A DNA stretch of 64,000 nt, taken from an uncultured bacterium. Lineage in GTDB: Bacteria > Patescibacteriota > Saccharimonadia > Saccharimonadales > Saccharimonadaceae. The stretch covers positions 62,001 through 126,000 of the forward strand of contig CALHIM010000011.1 of assembly GCA_938030735.1 (NCBI GenBank), in the 5' to 3' direction. The notes beneath the pieces were generated by a model. The model had not been told where the DNA came from and made no database searches. It worked only from the letters and a program-made list of their open reading frames with translations. Every line of letters starts with the position of its first letter. Within the stretch, counting starts at the first letter, position 1. Below are positions 1 through 8,776 of this stretch, piece by piece. A program made the translations under genes and the position numbers.

Positions 1-92
1 CAAAAGAAGAGCTTTTAGCTGTTCTTAGCGAATTCTATACACCAGAGAAACAAGAAAAGTTTGGTATTCTCGGAATTAGAGTAGAACTATAA
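1..92 (+). CDS. C-terminal end of an unidentified protein, cut by the window edge
   Basis: An open frame enters the window and runs to a TAA at 90-92. The last 29 residues are charged and end in FGILGIRVEL. A strong bidirectional terminator follows within 10 bases, as expected at the end of a real transcription unit. Too little of the protein is visible to name it. Confidence 0.5.
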   Translation, partial: KEELLAVLSEFYTPEKQEKFGILGIRVEL

Positions 93-100
93 AATTAAAA

Positions 101-121
101 AATCCCCGAATTGGGGATTTT
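101..121. terminator. Bidirectional intrinsic terminator
   Basis: Perfect 7-bp stem AATCCCC/GGGGATT with a 5-nt loop. It is followed by a T-run on the plus strand and, reading the minus strand, by TTTTAATTTT. It serves the gene ending at 92 and the minus-strand remnant ending at 120. Confidence 0.8.
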
Positions 122-582
122 AGTTGCTATAAATTTTTTCCATTATAAACAAATTTTTATGCCTTCCATTATAATATTCATGGTTCAAAACTTGAGTTAT
201 ACGACCTCTCTTTCTCCAGGAAAAATGCTAGGAATATACTTAGTCTAAAAATGTTCAAAATGCTTTGGATAATCTTCTGTTATCCAATCAGTTACAGCAT
301 AAGAATCAGAGGCAAGTTTTGAGAATTTTGTTTTATCAGTTTGAGCTAAAGAAGAAATTATCTGGAATTATTAAATTAGAATTGATGTTCTTAATTAATT
401 CGTTAAAAATTCTAAATATTAAGATATTCGCAACTTTAAATTTGCCTCCTTACAAAATTAATGATATCACCAGTTGAAAGCAATTTAATTCGGGAATAGC
501 CAAAACTAATTTTGTGTTTTTTATCACCTTTTTCTACATAATACAAACATTTTTCTTTAATTTTTAGTCTATAAGTTTTCAT
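120..582 (-). pseudogene. Frameshifted remnant, possibly of an ASCH-like protein
   Basis: Reading the minus strand, a good ribosome binding site (AAAGGAG) precedes an ATG at 582 that opens a 48-codon frame ending at 436. Its spacing pattern (an LKIK strand, then EKGDKKHKI, then STGDIINF) resembles the start of ASCH-type domains. Coding-looking sequence continues in other frames: GGKFKVANILIF, then TDWITEDYPKHFEHF, then KYIPSIFPGEREV, then NHEYYNGRHKNLFIMEKI up to a stop at 120-122 beside a terminator. Together about 150 residues can be joined by roughly four frameshifts, so I read it as a decayed gene. The ASCH assignment is weak; sequencing error or an intact 48-residue gene are alternatives. 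Confidence 0.45.
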
Positions 583-671
583 CTGTTTTTTCTCCTTTTG
601 TAAAGTTCTTCTATAGCAAACTAATTAAACTTTATCACAAGAATCTCAAAAAATCAATTAATAAATATTTT

Positions 672-700
672 TTGCTAAATTAGCTAAAAAATGTTATAAT
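672..700 (+). promoter_or_regulatory. Promoter of the polynucleotide phosphorylase gene
   Basis: TTGCTA (672-677), a 17-base spacer and TATAAT (695-700). The predicted start is near 707, giving a leader of about 90 nt that contains two TTCGAA palindromes. Confidence 0.7.
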
Positions 701-796
701 GAAAGAGTAAAATTAACGCTAAATGTGTGGTAGAAATTATTTTCGAAATCCTTTTCGAAGAAGATTCCTGCAACTCATTTGGCAGAAGGAGAAAAT

Positions 797-2923
797 ATGA
801 TTATAAACCCAACAGGGAAAAGTGTGATTTCGGTTAGCACTGATTTTTTGGGGCGAAAATTAACGCTAGAAGTTGGTAAAGTTGGTTTTCGTTCAACTGC
901 AAGCGTGATTGCGAAATACGGCGAAACTGTGGTTTTAGGAACAGTTCAGCTGGGTTCAAAACCGGTGGCTCTAGATTATTTTCCGCTATCAATTGATTAT
1001 GAAGAAAAATGGTATGCCAGTGGACGAATTTCTGGCTCACGATTCATTAAGCGCGAAGGACGACCAAGCGACGATGCAATTTTAATTGGGCGCTTGATTG
1101 ACCGACCAATTCGACCGCTCTTTCCAAAAGGCTATCGCGAAGAAGTACAGGTTGTTGCAACTGTTCTTTCCGCCGACCCAGAATTTCGCCCAGATATGAT
1201 TGCAATGATTGCAGCCTCAAGCGCACTTCATCTAGCTGGTGTGCCGTTTGATGGCCCAGTTGCTGGGCTCCGAATCGGTAAAGTGAATGGTGAGTTTAAA
1301 GCCTTTCTAAATACTGAGGAGCGCGAAAATTCCTCACTTGATTTAGTTGTAGCCGGAATCGAAAGAGGAATTACTATGGTAGAAGCGGGCGCGAATGAAG
1401 TTCCTGAAGAAGAAATTATCGCAGGGCTTGCTTGGGCTTTTGAAAATTTTCAGCCAGCGATCAAGCTGCAAAATGAACTTCGCGCCAAATATATCGAGGC
1501 AGGTTATTTTGAAGAGCAAAAATTTGAGCTTATTTTGCCAGATGAAGAAATTTCGAAAGAAGTTGAAGCTTGGACAGAAGGAAAATTCGGCTCCGAAATT
1601 CGCGAAGCTTATCCAAAATACAACCAAAATATTGCCGAAATTCGTGAAAAATTCCACTCAGAAATGCTTGAAAAATTCGGCGAAGAAGCTTATGAAGAAA
1701 CCCGAAAAGATTACGACGAAGCTTTCACTTTGGCAGTCCATAAAGCCGTTCGAAAGGGAATTGTGGAAGATGGTGAACGACCAGATGGGCGAGCTTTAGA
1801 TGAAATCCGCCCGCTTTCAAGCGAAATAGACTTTTTGCCACGCGCACACGGTTCGAGCTTATTTACTCGTGGCGTAACTCAAGCAATGAATATCGTGACA
1901 CTTGCGCCACTTTCATACTCGCAACTGGTTGATACAATGGAATTTAACGAAATTGAACGCCGTTATATGCATCACTATAATGCTCCTGGATACACTGTCG
2001 GCGAACCTCGCCGATTAGGTAGCCCTGGTAGGCGCGAAATTGGCCACGGATATTTAGCTCAGCGCGCGCTAGAAGCGGTTTTGCCGAGTGAAGAAGATTT
2101 TCCTTATGCGATCCGTAGTGTAACTGAAATTATGAGCCAGAACGGTTCAACATCAATGGCGGCAACTTGCTCAAGCTGTATGGCGTTAATGAGCGCTGGT
2201 GTGCCACTAAAAAATGCTGTTTCTGGAATCGCCATGGGCTTGATGATGGACGGCGAAACACCTTATATTTTAAGTGACATTGCCGATGCAGAAGATTTTG
2301 CTGGCGACATGGACTTTAAATGTACAGGCTCAAAGAATGGAATTACCGCACTACAAATGGATATGAAAGTTCATGGTCTACCAGTTTCGGTTCTCGAAAA
2401 AGCAATTCTAACCTCTCGTAAAGGCCGTGAGCATATTTTACGCCATATGCTGAGTGTCATTTCTGAGCCAAAAGCTGAGCTTTCGCCATATGCGCCTCGA
2501 ATCGAAAAAATCAAAATTAACCCTGAAAAAATCGGTGCAATTATTGGCAAAGGTGGTGAAACAATCAATAAAATTACTTCTGAAACTGGAGCCGAAGTTG
2601 ATATCAAGGAAGACGGATTGATCACGATTGCCAGCCCTAATGCCGAGCAAATCGAAAAAGCTCTCAACTGGATTAAATCTTTGGTTGAAGAACCTGAAGT
2701 TGGCAAAATCTACCGCGGAAAAGTGGTATCGATCAAAGATTTTGGCGCTTTCGTAAATATCCTACCAGGAATTGATGGAATGCTACACATCTCACAAATA
2801 TCCGAAAAACGAACCGAAAAAGTGACCGATGCTTTGAGCCAAGACCAAGAAATTTGGGTGAAACTCGATAAAATCGATGAAAAGGGAAGATTGAATCTCA
2901 CAATGAAAGGTGTTAAACAATAA
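797..2923 (+). CDS. pnp: Polyribonucleotide nucleotidyltransferase (PNPase)
   Basis: PNPase degrades RNA 3' to 5' by phosphorolysis and is a core component of RNA turnover in the cytoplasm. The 708-residue product has the full family layout: an N-terminal RNase PH domain, an all-helical linker, a second RNase PH domain with the catalytic acidic stretch SDIADAEDFAGDMDF near residues 490-505, a KH domain with the GxxG loop IGKGGE near 580, and an S1 domain beginning VGKIYRGKV near 634. I chose the ATG at 797 because AGAAGGAGA sits just upstream; an in-frame TTG at 779 lacks this. It has its own promoter and terminator, so it is monocistronic. Length and motifs are normal for the family. Confidence 0.97.
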   Translation: MIINPTGKSVISVSTDFLGRKLTLEVGKVGFRSTASVIAKYGETVVLGTVQLGSKPVALDYFPLSIDYEEKWYASGRISGSRFIKREGRPSDDAILIGRLIDRPIRPLFPKGYREEVQVVATVLSADPEFRPDMIAMIAASSALHLAGVPFDGPVAGLRIGKVNGEFKAFLNTEERENSSLDLVVAGIERGITMVEAGANEVPEEEIIAGLAWAFENFQPAIKLQNELRAKYIEAGYFEEQKFELILPDEEISKEVEAWTEGKFGSEIREAYPKYNQNIAEIREKFHSEMLEKFGEEAYEETRKDYDEAFTLAVHKAVRKGIVEDGERPDGRALDEIRPLSSEIDFLPRAHGSSLFTRGVTQAMNIVTLAPLSYSQLVDTMEFNEIERRYMHHYNAPGYTVGEPRRLGSPGRREIGHGYLAQRALEAVLPSEEDFPYAIRSVTEIMSQNGSTSMAATCSSCMALMSAGVPLKNAVSGIAMGLMMDGETPYILSDIADAEDFAGDMDFKCTGSKNGITALQMDMKVHGLPVSVLEKAILTSRKGREHILRHMLSVISEPKAELSPYAPRIEKIKINPEKIGAIIGKGGETINKITSETGAEVDIKEDGLITIASPNAEQIEKALNWIKSLVEEPEVGKIYRGKVVSIKDFGAFVNILPGIDGMLHISQISEKRTEKVTDALSQDQEIWVKLDKIDEKGRLNLTMKGVKQ

Positions 2924-2929
2924 AATTTT

Positions 2930-2963
2930 AAAAGAGCTTTCGAAAATGAGAGCTCTTTTGGTT
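2930..2963 (+). terminator. Intrinsic terminator after pnp
   Basis: 9-bp stem AAAAGAGCT/AGCTCTTTT with a 12-nt loop containing TTCGAA, then GGTTTTGG. Confidence 0.75.
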
Positions 2964-2999
2964 TTGGAGTATATTCTTATAAAAACCATAACAATAATA

Positions 3000-3028
3000 T
3001 TGACTTTTTAACAATTATATAGTATAAT
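3000..3028 (+). promoter_or_regulatory. Promoter for the transglutaminase-like gene
   Basis: TTGACT (3000-3005), a 17-base spacer and TATAAT (3023-3028), about 38 bases before the ATG. Confidence 0.75.
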
Positions 3029-3066
3029 AAATTTATCATTAAATAGTTAAAACAAAAAATATTAAA

Positions 3067-4302
3067 ATGAAAAATTTCAATAATCTAAACTCAACTTCTC
3101 AGTCAGTAGAAGACAATCCAAAAAATAATTCTCAAGAAAATGATAAATCTATTGAGGTTAGCAACTTTGGTGGTAAGTCAGGTATTGAACTATTCCACAA
3201 TGGCGTAAGATATGTATTTTTAAACAGGAGTAATTTCAACCCACAGGTCACTCCTGGCGAGCGTTCCGATACGGCAATAATAGAGGCTCACAAGGAAGCT
3301 TATAAAAATTCACCCGCAAATACAATCTTATCAGGGAAAATGAAAAACTATTCTAAAGATATGATTGAAAAACTCAACAACAGATCCTCAGAAACATACC
3401 AAAACTCAATTTCTAGAGATTCTGTTTTAGAAGTTGCCAATTTTTCAGCAAAATTATGCGCTTCAGACAAAAACCTTATGGATTTATCAGAAATTAAAGA
3501 TATTAATGATCTGAAAGAGCTATCACCTCGACAAGCCATGCTTTTGAGCACGAATATAGTTATGAAATTAAAGAATTATGATAACTCCGAAGTATCTGAC
3601 AGTCATAGAAAAGCCGACAGAATGTCAACTTTAGAAATAATGAAGCACCTATCAAAAGAGGGGGATTCGCCACTTGGTGTTTGTAGGAATTATGCCGATA
3701 TGACTAAAATCATTTTTACGGCACTCAAAAAAGTTCAAAATCCAGAAACAACTCGCCTTGCCAACACCTATTGTCGAGAAATTGTTGGTGAATCCCCGTG
3801 GGATGCCGTAAACCCCTTCAAGTCTAAATCTGCTGTGGGTCATAAATATAACCAATTCATAACCTTTACTCATGATAGAACCGCCATCACTAATGTAGAC
3901 CCAACTTGGGGTCAATTAGATGGCAATTTATCAAAATACGCATCGCTATCAATGAATATCGTTGAGCGAGAACCGCTTGTAAGTGACTTTATTAAGGATA
4001 TCCGAGACAAAGGATATTTCAAGTCGCCAGAAGACAGAGAAAATACTGAGAACTTACGAGAATATTATATGAATATCGCTAAAAAAATCGATAAAGTCAT
4101 ATCAAGACTATCTCAAAAAGGACATAATCGAGAAAATAATACATGTTTTGAAAAAATACAAAATATGCAATATTATTCGCTATTAAAATCAGCCGAACTC
4201 TCATCTTTCTTACACGCGCATGGCCTAATTAGTGACCAAGAAATGGATAAATATCAAAAAGTTAAATCAGATATTGAGAATGAGATTGATAATACTCAAT
4301 AA
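3067..4302 (+). CDS. Cytosolic transglutaminase-like cysteine protein
   Basis: A 411-residue protein of unknown role. The central part carries the Cys-His-Asp arrangement of the transglutaminase/papain-like fold: Cys206 in GVCRNYADM, His259 in GHKYNQF and Asp278 in VDPTWG, with the spacing typical of transglutaminase-core proteins. I see no signal peptide or membrane segment, and the first 40 residues are polar and probably disordered. The C-terminal 120 residues look helical. Known family members are peptidases, amidases or crosslinking enzymes; the substrate here cannot be told. The gene contains no TTCGAA, unlike its neighbours, which suggests a different origin. It stands alone behind its own promoter. 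Confidence 0.6.
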   Translation: MKNFNNLNSTSQSVEDNPKNNSQENDKSIEVSNFGGKSGIELFHNGVRYVFLNRSNFNPQVTPGERSDTAIIEAHKEAYKNSPANTILSGKMKNYSKDMIEKLNNRSSETYQNSISRDSVLEVANFSAKLCASDKNLMDLSEIKDINDLKELSPRQAMLLSTNIVMKLKNYDNSEVSDSHRKADRMSTLEIMKHLSKEGDSPLGVCRNYADMTKIIFTALKKVQNPETTRLANTYCREIVGESPWDAVNPFKSKSAVGHKYNQFITFTHDRTAITNVDPTWGQLDGNLSKYASLSMNIVEREPLVSDFIKDIRDKGYFKSPEDRENTENLREYYMNIAKKIDKVISRLSQKGHNRENNTCFEKIQNMQYYSLLKSAELSSFLHAHGLISDQEMDKYQKVKSDIENEIDNTQ

Positions 4303-4357
4303 CATCAAATTTACATTTTTTGAAAGAAAAAAGTCCGCTATTGCGAACTGTTTTCTC

Positions 4358-4450
4358 TGGCGGAGGATGGGAGATTCGAACTCCCGCTCCAGGTCTCCCC
4401 AGACTAACGATTTAGCAAACCGTCCCCTTCAGCCACTTGGGTAATCCTCC
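4358..4450 (-). tRNA. tRNA-Ser(GCU)
   Basis: Minus-strand cloverleaf starting GGAGGAT and ending ATCCTCC, discriminator G and an encoded CCA. The anticodon loop TTGCTAA gives anticodon GCU, and the long variable arm is typical of serine tRNAs. Confidence 0.95.
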
Positions 4451-4493
4451 AATATTTCTATTTTATCAAATTTTGCCAAAAAACACAAGAGTA

Positions 4494-4522
4494 TTGACAA
4501 AAATCACTTTTTTTGCTATAAT
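4494..4522 (+). promoter_or_regulatory. Strong promoter giving a near-leaderless mRNA
   Basis: Consensus TTGACA (4494-4499), 17-base spacer, TATAAT (4517-4522). The ATG of the next gene is only 9 bases after the -10 box, so the leader is 0-3 nt and there is no ribosome binding site. Confidence 0.85.
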
Positions 4523-4531
4523 ATAGCCATT

Positions 4532-4999
4532 ATGAAGAATTTTAAACAAGTTTCGAAAATCTCAATCAGCGGTTTTGTAGCTTCTACATTTCCTGCAACC
4601 TTCTTGGCATTAAATGCTTTTGCAACCGGTGGAATATTTAGCGGTGGCGTTCAAGGCGGAGCTGATAAAGGACGTGGCGAAGGTGTTCCAACTCAACTTT
4701 TCGGTGAAGGCAACACTGGAATTTTCACCCAAATGGTGAATATGATGCTTTTTGCAGTTGGAATTTTAAGTGTTATAATGTTAATTTATGGCGGTTTACG
4801 CTATATACTATCAAACGGCGATTCGAAAAAGGTTGATGCTGCAAAAAATACAATTCTTTATGCAATCGTTGGTTTAATTATTGCAATGCTTTCTTATGCA
4901 ATTATTAACTTCATTATTAGCTTATTCTTAGGAGGAGCCGGAACTGGTTTTGGCGGTAGCTCAAATGGAGCAAATGGTATTCCTCCAACAAATGTTTAA
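4532..4999 (+). CDS. VirB2/TrbC-type pilin-like membrane protein (solitary copy)
   Basis: 155 residues: an N-terminal hydrophobic signal segment, a short Gly-rich exported stretch, then two membrane helices separated by a small cytoplasmic loop (LIYGGLRYILSNGDSKKV). This is the same architecture, with near-identical motif wording, as the six tandem pilin-like proteins at 55.4-58.1 kb. VirB2/TrbC proteins form the pilus of type IV secretion systems and are processed to the two-helix core. This copy sits 50 kb from the cluster behind its own strong, apparently leaderless promoter, so it may be a separately expressed major subunit. Assignment to pilin is by architecture; the export partner is inferred. 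Confidence 0.75.
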   Translation: MKNFKQVSKISISGFVASTFPATFLALNAFATGGIFSGGVQGGADKGRGEGVPTQLFGEGNTGIFTQMVNMMLFAVGILSVIMLIYGGLRYILSNGDSKKVDAAKNTILYAIVGLIIAMLSYAIINFIISLFLGGAGTGFGGSSNGANGIPPTNV

Positions 5000-5008
5000 T
5001 TTTCAAAA

Positions 5009-5037
5009 AAAAGACAGTTGAAGTGGCTGTCTTTTTT
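5009..5037 (+). terminator. Intrinsic terminator
   Basis: 9-bp stem AAAAGACAG/CTGTCTTTT with a T-run, 9 bases after the pilin-like gene stop. Confidence 0.85.
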
Positions 5038-5047
5038 GAATTTTTGA

Positions 5048-5302
5048 AATAGTTCTTGCCTAAAAAATATATATAGCAGCTTCCTCATTAATTTTGCTGA
5101 TGTTTTTGAGGAAGAGCTCCAACTGTTCAGAAAAATAGCACCATTTACTTTTTATGACAATTCTTTTGATGAGTTTTCGGGCGAAACTGTTTTGGACCAC
5201 TACTTAATCTCACAAGCTGATTTTTTGGATTTGTTTACTAAATATGGTATTAAAGGAAATGAAATATTGCTGGATATTACATATATAGACAGCATTCAAT
5301 AA
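5048..5302 (+). pseudogene. Headless gene remnant
   Basis: An open plus-strand frame with no start codon or ribosome binding site encodes an acidic, protein-like stretch (for example FADVFEEELQLFRKIAPF and SQADFLDLFTKYGIKGNE) and ends with TAA at 5300-5302. It looks like the C-terminal part of a truncated gene. The family is not recognised. Confidence 0.4.
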
Positions 5303-5346
5303 GGTAGGGTAAAAAAATAAAAACTCCTACTAGAAGTAGGAGTAAT

Positions 5347-5610
5347 TCAACTCATAGACAATATTTCTTTAATTGTCGGCAGGTCATCAATATTAATATC
5401 TATTTTTCCGTCTAATTTTGTATTTTCAGATTTAAGTGAAAGTATTTCCGATAATTCTTTTCTTTTTGCTTCTGCTCCATCGAAAAACCTTTTGTATAAG
5501 GTCCGATTTTCTTTTATTGGGACGTCTAAATCAGCTAGTGCTGTAATTATATTCCAATTTGCCGTTATGATTGCTTCAGCGATAGCATTTCTTTTCTCTG
5601 ATGGTGTCAT
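5347..5610 (-). CDS. Hypothetical 87-residue protein
   Basis: A small acidic, helical protein starting MTPSEKRNAIAEAI; no domain recognised. The ribosome binding site GAAGGAG lies upstream, and the start overlaps the stop of a short upstream frame (TAATG), so the two look translationally coupled. It lies in a gene-poor stretch with remnants on both sides. Confidence 0.5.
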   Translation of the reverse strand: MTPSEKRNAIAEAIITANWNIITALADLDVPIKENRTLYKRFFDGAEAKRKELSEILSLKSENTKLDGKIDINIDDLPTIKEILSMS

Positions 5611-5738
5611 TATTCGTCTCCTTCAAAATTTTTATAAATACATTCGAAAAAGTTAGGAATTTTATTTGAATCTAGTGAGTTGAATTGAGTATATACTTGC
5701 TCGTGGAAATCGTTTAAATTTTCATCAAGCATATACAT
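5610..5738 (-). pseudogene. Short frame upstream of and overlapping the previous gene; probable remnant
   Basis: A 42-codon frame (MYMLDENLNDFHEQVY...) ending in TAA that overlaps the next ATG by one base. The frame stays open upstream for about 12 more codons but has no ribosome binding site. It may be the tail of a truncated gene. The whole 5.04-5.9 kb stretch holds such fragments and no convincing intact neighbour. Confidence 0.3.
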
Positions 5739-5860
5739 ATAATAGATGATATTCTCTGAAATTGCAAGCGCTATCGAATTCTATTTTAGTGGTATCTTTG
5801 AATTTTTCACAGGAAAATACAATGATAGTTTAAATGAATACGAAAGGAGGAAAAATAATA

Positions 5861-5893
5861 AATAAGCTAAGAATGATTTTGTCTTAGCTTATT
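5861..5893. terminator. Inverted repeat, probable terminator of the ABC exporter operon
   Basis: Perfect 11-bp arms AATAAGCTAAG/CTTAGCTTATT with an 11-nt loop, downstream of the minus-strand ABC permease. The T-run is weak, so termination is an inference. Confidence 0.45.
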
Positions 5894-5974
5894 ATTATAA
5901 GATGTGTGAACTTAGATTATTTTAGAGTGCTGGGTGCCAGATTACCTTAAGCGACTTTTTTCTTTTGTCTATTC

Positions 5975-7207
5975 TTATAAATATTGGCGTAAACTAATGA
6001 TCGGGTCTTTTCGAGCTGCACGGAAGGCAGGGTAAAGGCCAAAGACTACACCAACCAACATCGAAATTCCGCAAACCAAAACAGCAATTTGCCAAGAAAT
6101 AACCGGACTAAACGGTAGAAATACGCTCACTCCAAAAGAAAATGCATAACCAATGAGATAACCAAAAAATCCACCACTTAATGAAATTATCATCGATTCT
6201 GTTAAAAATTGAAACAAAATATGCCGATTATTTGCACCAAGTGCTTTTCGAATACCAATTTCTCTCGTTCGCTCACTTACATTCACGAGCATAATATTCA
6301 TAATGCCAATTCCACCAACAACTAGCGAAATACTTGCCACAATTGCCAAAATAAATGTTGAAAGCTCAATAAATTTATCTGATGGATGCGAAATATTTTT
6401 ACCAGTCAAAACTTCGAAATCTTTTTCGCCATTGTGGTTTTTTAACATTCCTTTTTCAATTTCTTGCTGAACTTGATTCAAATTATTAACACTTTTCACA
6501 CGAATATTCACTTGCTGAATCTGTAGATTTTCACCAATAATTCGTTTTGCAGTCACATATGGAATAATTGCCGTATTGTTAAAATCAACATTACTAAAGT
6601 TAATTGATGAACTTTGATGAGCTAAAACGCCAATCACAATGAATTTTTCGCCTTTCATTGTAATTTCTTTTCCTAAAGCCTGAGTTGTTCCAAATAAATC
6701 AATCGCCATTTGATTGCCAATCACAACAGTGTTTGCATTAGCACTTTCTGCAATAAATTGACCTTCACGAACTTTCAAACCTACAGTTTGGTCAAGGTTT
6801 GGGCTGGTTGCCAGCAAGTTTGCATATTTTTCATCTCCATCGCCCTTAACTTTTGCTGAAAAATTCGCAAGCGGTGCCACAGCTAAAACATCTTTTACTT
6901 TAGAAATTAAGCCTAAGTCTTCATTTTTGATTGAACTCTGTGTGAAATTTCGAGAAGTTGCCAAATTTGTAATAACATTTTTATTATTTGCAGTTAATTC
7001 TTTTGGTCGAACCACAGCCAAAGATTCACCCTCAGCTATAATTTGATTCGAAATCATCGAGCTAACCCCGCCCGAAAGTGAAAAAATTATCACAACACTA
7101 GAAATTCCAATCATTACACCTAGCATTGTAAGAAAAGTTCGCAAACGGTTAGCGTGTAACGATTCAAATGCATTTTCAATATTAGTTTTTAAAACTCGCA
7201 AGCTCAT
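5975..7207 (-). CDS. MacB/FtsX-type ABC transporter permease
   Basis: A 410-residue inner-membrane protein of the MacB-like ABC permease family, which exports lipoproteins, peptides or drugs by mechanotransmission. It has an N-terminal helix after RLRTFLTMLGVMIGI, a large extracytoplasmic domain (about residues 50-270) and three C-terminal helices of an FtsX domain with the conserved VSERTREIGIRKALGA segment. It starts directly after the stop of the ATPase gene (TAAATG), so the two form one operon and transporter. No periplasmic adaptor is encoded nearby, as in Gram-positive-type members. Confidence 0.92.
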   Translation of the reverse strand: MSLRVLKTNIENAFESLHANRLRTFLTMLGVMIGISSVVIIFSLSGGVSSMISNQIIAEGESLAVVRPKELTANNKNVITNLATSRNFTQSSIKNEDLGLISKVKDVLAVAPLANFSAKVKGDGDEKYANLLATSPNLDQTVGLKVREGQFIAESANANTVVIGNQMAIDLFGTTQALGKEITMKGEKFIVIGVLAHQSSSINFSNVDFNNTAIIPYVTAKRIIGENLQIQQVNIRVKSVNNLNQVQQEIEKGMLKNHNGEKDFEVLTGKNISHPSDKFIELSTFILAIVASISLVVGGIGIMNIMLVNVSERTREIGIRKALGANNRHILFQFLTESMIISLSGGFFGYLIGYAFSFGVSVFLPFSPVISWQIAVLVCGISMLVGVVFGLYPAFRAARKDPIISLRQYL

Positions 7208-8008
7208 TTAAACTCCCAACTCTTCTTTAATTTCATCAATTTTTTCTTCAACTTTTTCAATTTTATCGAGCATATTTAGCTTTTCATCTTTTTTCGAAGA
7301 TTTCTTTGCAGGTTTTTTCTTAACATCTGTATCAATTTTGCCATCAAACATTGTAATAATTCGTGTTGCATAAGCCATTAAATCTGGATTATGCGTCACC
7401 ATAATAATTGTGTTGCCTTTTTTATGAACTTCAGCCAACTCCTCCATAATAATATGCGAACTTTTCGAATCAAGATTTCCTGTTGGCTCATCAGCAAGAA
7501 TAATTGAAGGCTTATTCACGAGCGCCCGCGCAATTGCTACGCGCTGAGTTTGCCCACCAGAAAGTTGCCACGGCATATAAAATTCGCGCTCACCAAGATG
7601 AAATTGTTTTAAGACTTCTGAAGCTTTTTCGAGCCGTTTAACTTTTCCAATTCCTTTATAAACCAGTGGTAAAGCCACATTTTCAATTACGGTTAGGCGG
7701 GGAATTAAATTAAAATTTTGAAAAATAAAACCGATTTTTTCACTTCGAATTTTCGCTTGGTTGCGGCGCGACATTCGCGCAACATTCTGCCCGTCAAGAA
7801 CATAATCTCCCTCAGTCGCACGATCAAGAAGACCAATTGTGTTTAAAAGTGTGGTTTTTCCACAGCCAGAAGGCCCCATAATTATAATAAATTCGCCCTG
7901 TTTAATACTTAAATTTACACCGTTCAAAGCATAATTTTCAGCATCACCAACACCAAAACGCTTTTTTAAATTTCGAAGTCTAACAATCTCTTTTTCATTT
8001 TTCGCCAT
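7208..8008 (-). CDS. ABC transporter ATP-binding protein, MacB/LolD type
   Basis: 266 residues with Walker A GPSGCGKT (about residues 45-52), signature LSGGQTQR, Walker B IILADEP and the switch histidine region MVTHNP. It powers the permease encoded immediately downstream. The C-terminal 45 residues form a Lys/Glu-rich extension (coiled-coil-like) not needed for the ATPase fold. A TATAAT lies 9 bases before the ATG and there is no ribosome binding site, suggesting a leaderless transcript. Confidence 0.93.
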   Translation of the reverse strand: MAKNEKEIVRLRNLKKRFGVGDAENYALNGVNLSIKQGEFIIIMGPSGCGKTTLLNTIGLLDRATEGDYVLDGQNVARMSRRNQAKIRSEKIGFIFQNFNLIPRLTVIENVALPLVYKGIGKVKRLEKASEVLKQFHLGEREFYMPWQLSGGQTQRVAIARALVNKPSIILADEPTGNLDSKSSHIIMEELAEVHKKGNTIIMVTHNPDLMAYATRIITMFDGKIDTDVKKKPAKKSSKKDEKLNMLDKIEKVEEKIDEIKEELGV

Positions 8009-8111
8009 AGTAATTCTATTATATATTTTTTCACCATTTTTCGCAAATGCTTTCAGGCGAGTTTTTTCGAATTTTCAAGGAGTTTCCACAGCTTTTTCCA
8101 CAAAAAATAAT

Positions 8112-8564
8112 TTATTCGTGGTGATATTTTCCGCCAGAAGAAATTTCTTGCGCACGATAAATTTGTTCAACCAAAATTAATCGCACAATTTGATGCGGAA
8201 AAACTAATTTCGAAAGGCTCCAAACAAAATTTGCTCGTTGGCGAAGCTCTTCAGACACGCCAAAAGCCCCACCAATCACAATTACAAAATTCTGCGAATT
8301 CACAAATCCGTTCGAAAGCATTTTAGCGAGCTCTGGGCTAGAGATATTTTTACCACGCTCATCCAGCAAAATAACAAAATCGCTCGGTTTAATTTTTGCT
8401 AAAATCCGCTGCGTTTCTTCTTCGCGCGCTTTTTCTTCAGCAAAATTCGAATGTGGCAAAATATCCCAGCTCAAATTAAACGGTTTTTTAAGCCGTTTTT
8501 CAAAAAGTTCAATTCCATTCGCAACCCATTTTTCATGTTTTTTACCAATCGCAATAATTTTCAT
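8112..8564 (-). CDS. rlmH: 23S rRNA (pseudouridine1915-N3)-methyltransferase RlmH
   Basis: 150 residues, the usual size for RlmH. It has the SPOUT-fold signature: FVILLDERGK, the glycine-rich FVIVIGGAFG knot region, and a C-terminal IYRAQEISSGGKYHHE tail typical of the family. It methylates the pseudouridine in helix 69 of 23S rRNA. It is preceded by a -10-like TAAAAT a few bases before the ATG with no Shine-Dalgarno. Confidence 0.95.
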   Translation of the reverse strand: MKIIAIGKKHEKWVANGIELFEKRLKKPFNLSWDILPHSNFAEEKAREEETQRILAKIKPSDFVILLDERGKNISSPELAKMLSNGFVNSQNFVIVIGGAFGVSEELRQRANFVWSLSKLVFPHQIVRLILVEQIYRAQEISSGGKYHHE

Positions 8565-8600
8565 ATTCTTATTTTAACATTTTTTTAACTTTTTTCGGAC

Positions 8601-8629
8601 TTGACTTTTCAATGTAATTATGCTATAAT
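8601..8629 (+). promoter_or_regulatory. Promoter with a long structured leader
   Basis: TTGACT (8601-8606), 17-base spacer, TATAAT (8624-8629). Transcription should begin near 8636, about 175 bases before the coding start. Confidence 0.75.
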
Positions 8630-8636
8630 TAAAAAA

Positions 8637-8776
8637 GTTGTGGTTATTAAAAACACAACCGAACATTACAAGAATTGAGCTAAAAGATATTATCCATTTT
8701 ATTACCTTTTTACTACTTAGCAATAAGTTTTTAAAGATCCTTTAAAGATTTCTTGCTAAGTAGTAAAACTTGGTAA
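8637..8776 (+). promoter_or_regulatory. Structured 5' leader with two hairpins
   Basis: First hairpin: GTTGTG (8637-8642) with CACAAC (8654-8659). Second: a perfect 16-bp stem between 8708-8723 and 8753-8768, extended by TTACC/GGTAA at its base. It is capped by a 17-nt inner palindrome, TTTAAAGATCCTTTAAA (8730-8746). There is no T-run, so this is not a simple terminator. A cis-regulatory RNA is inferred. Confidence 0.5.

Noticed and set aside
265..477. A 70-codon plus-strand frame rich in Leu/Ile/Lys
   Set aside because: No ribosome binding site or promoter; it lies opposite the minus-strand remnant, which has better coding signals.
779..796. Extended start of polynucleotide phosphorylase at a TTG
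   Set aside because: The Shine-Dalgarno lies between this TTG and the ATG at 797, so the ATG is the start.
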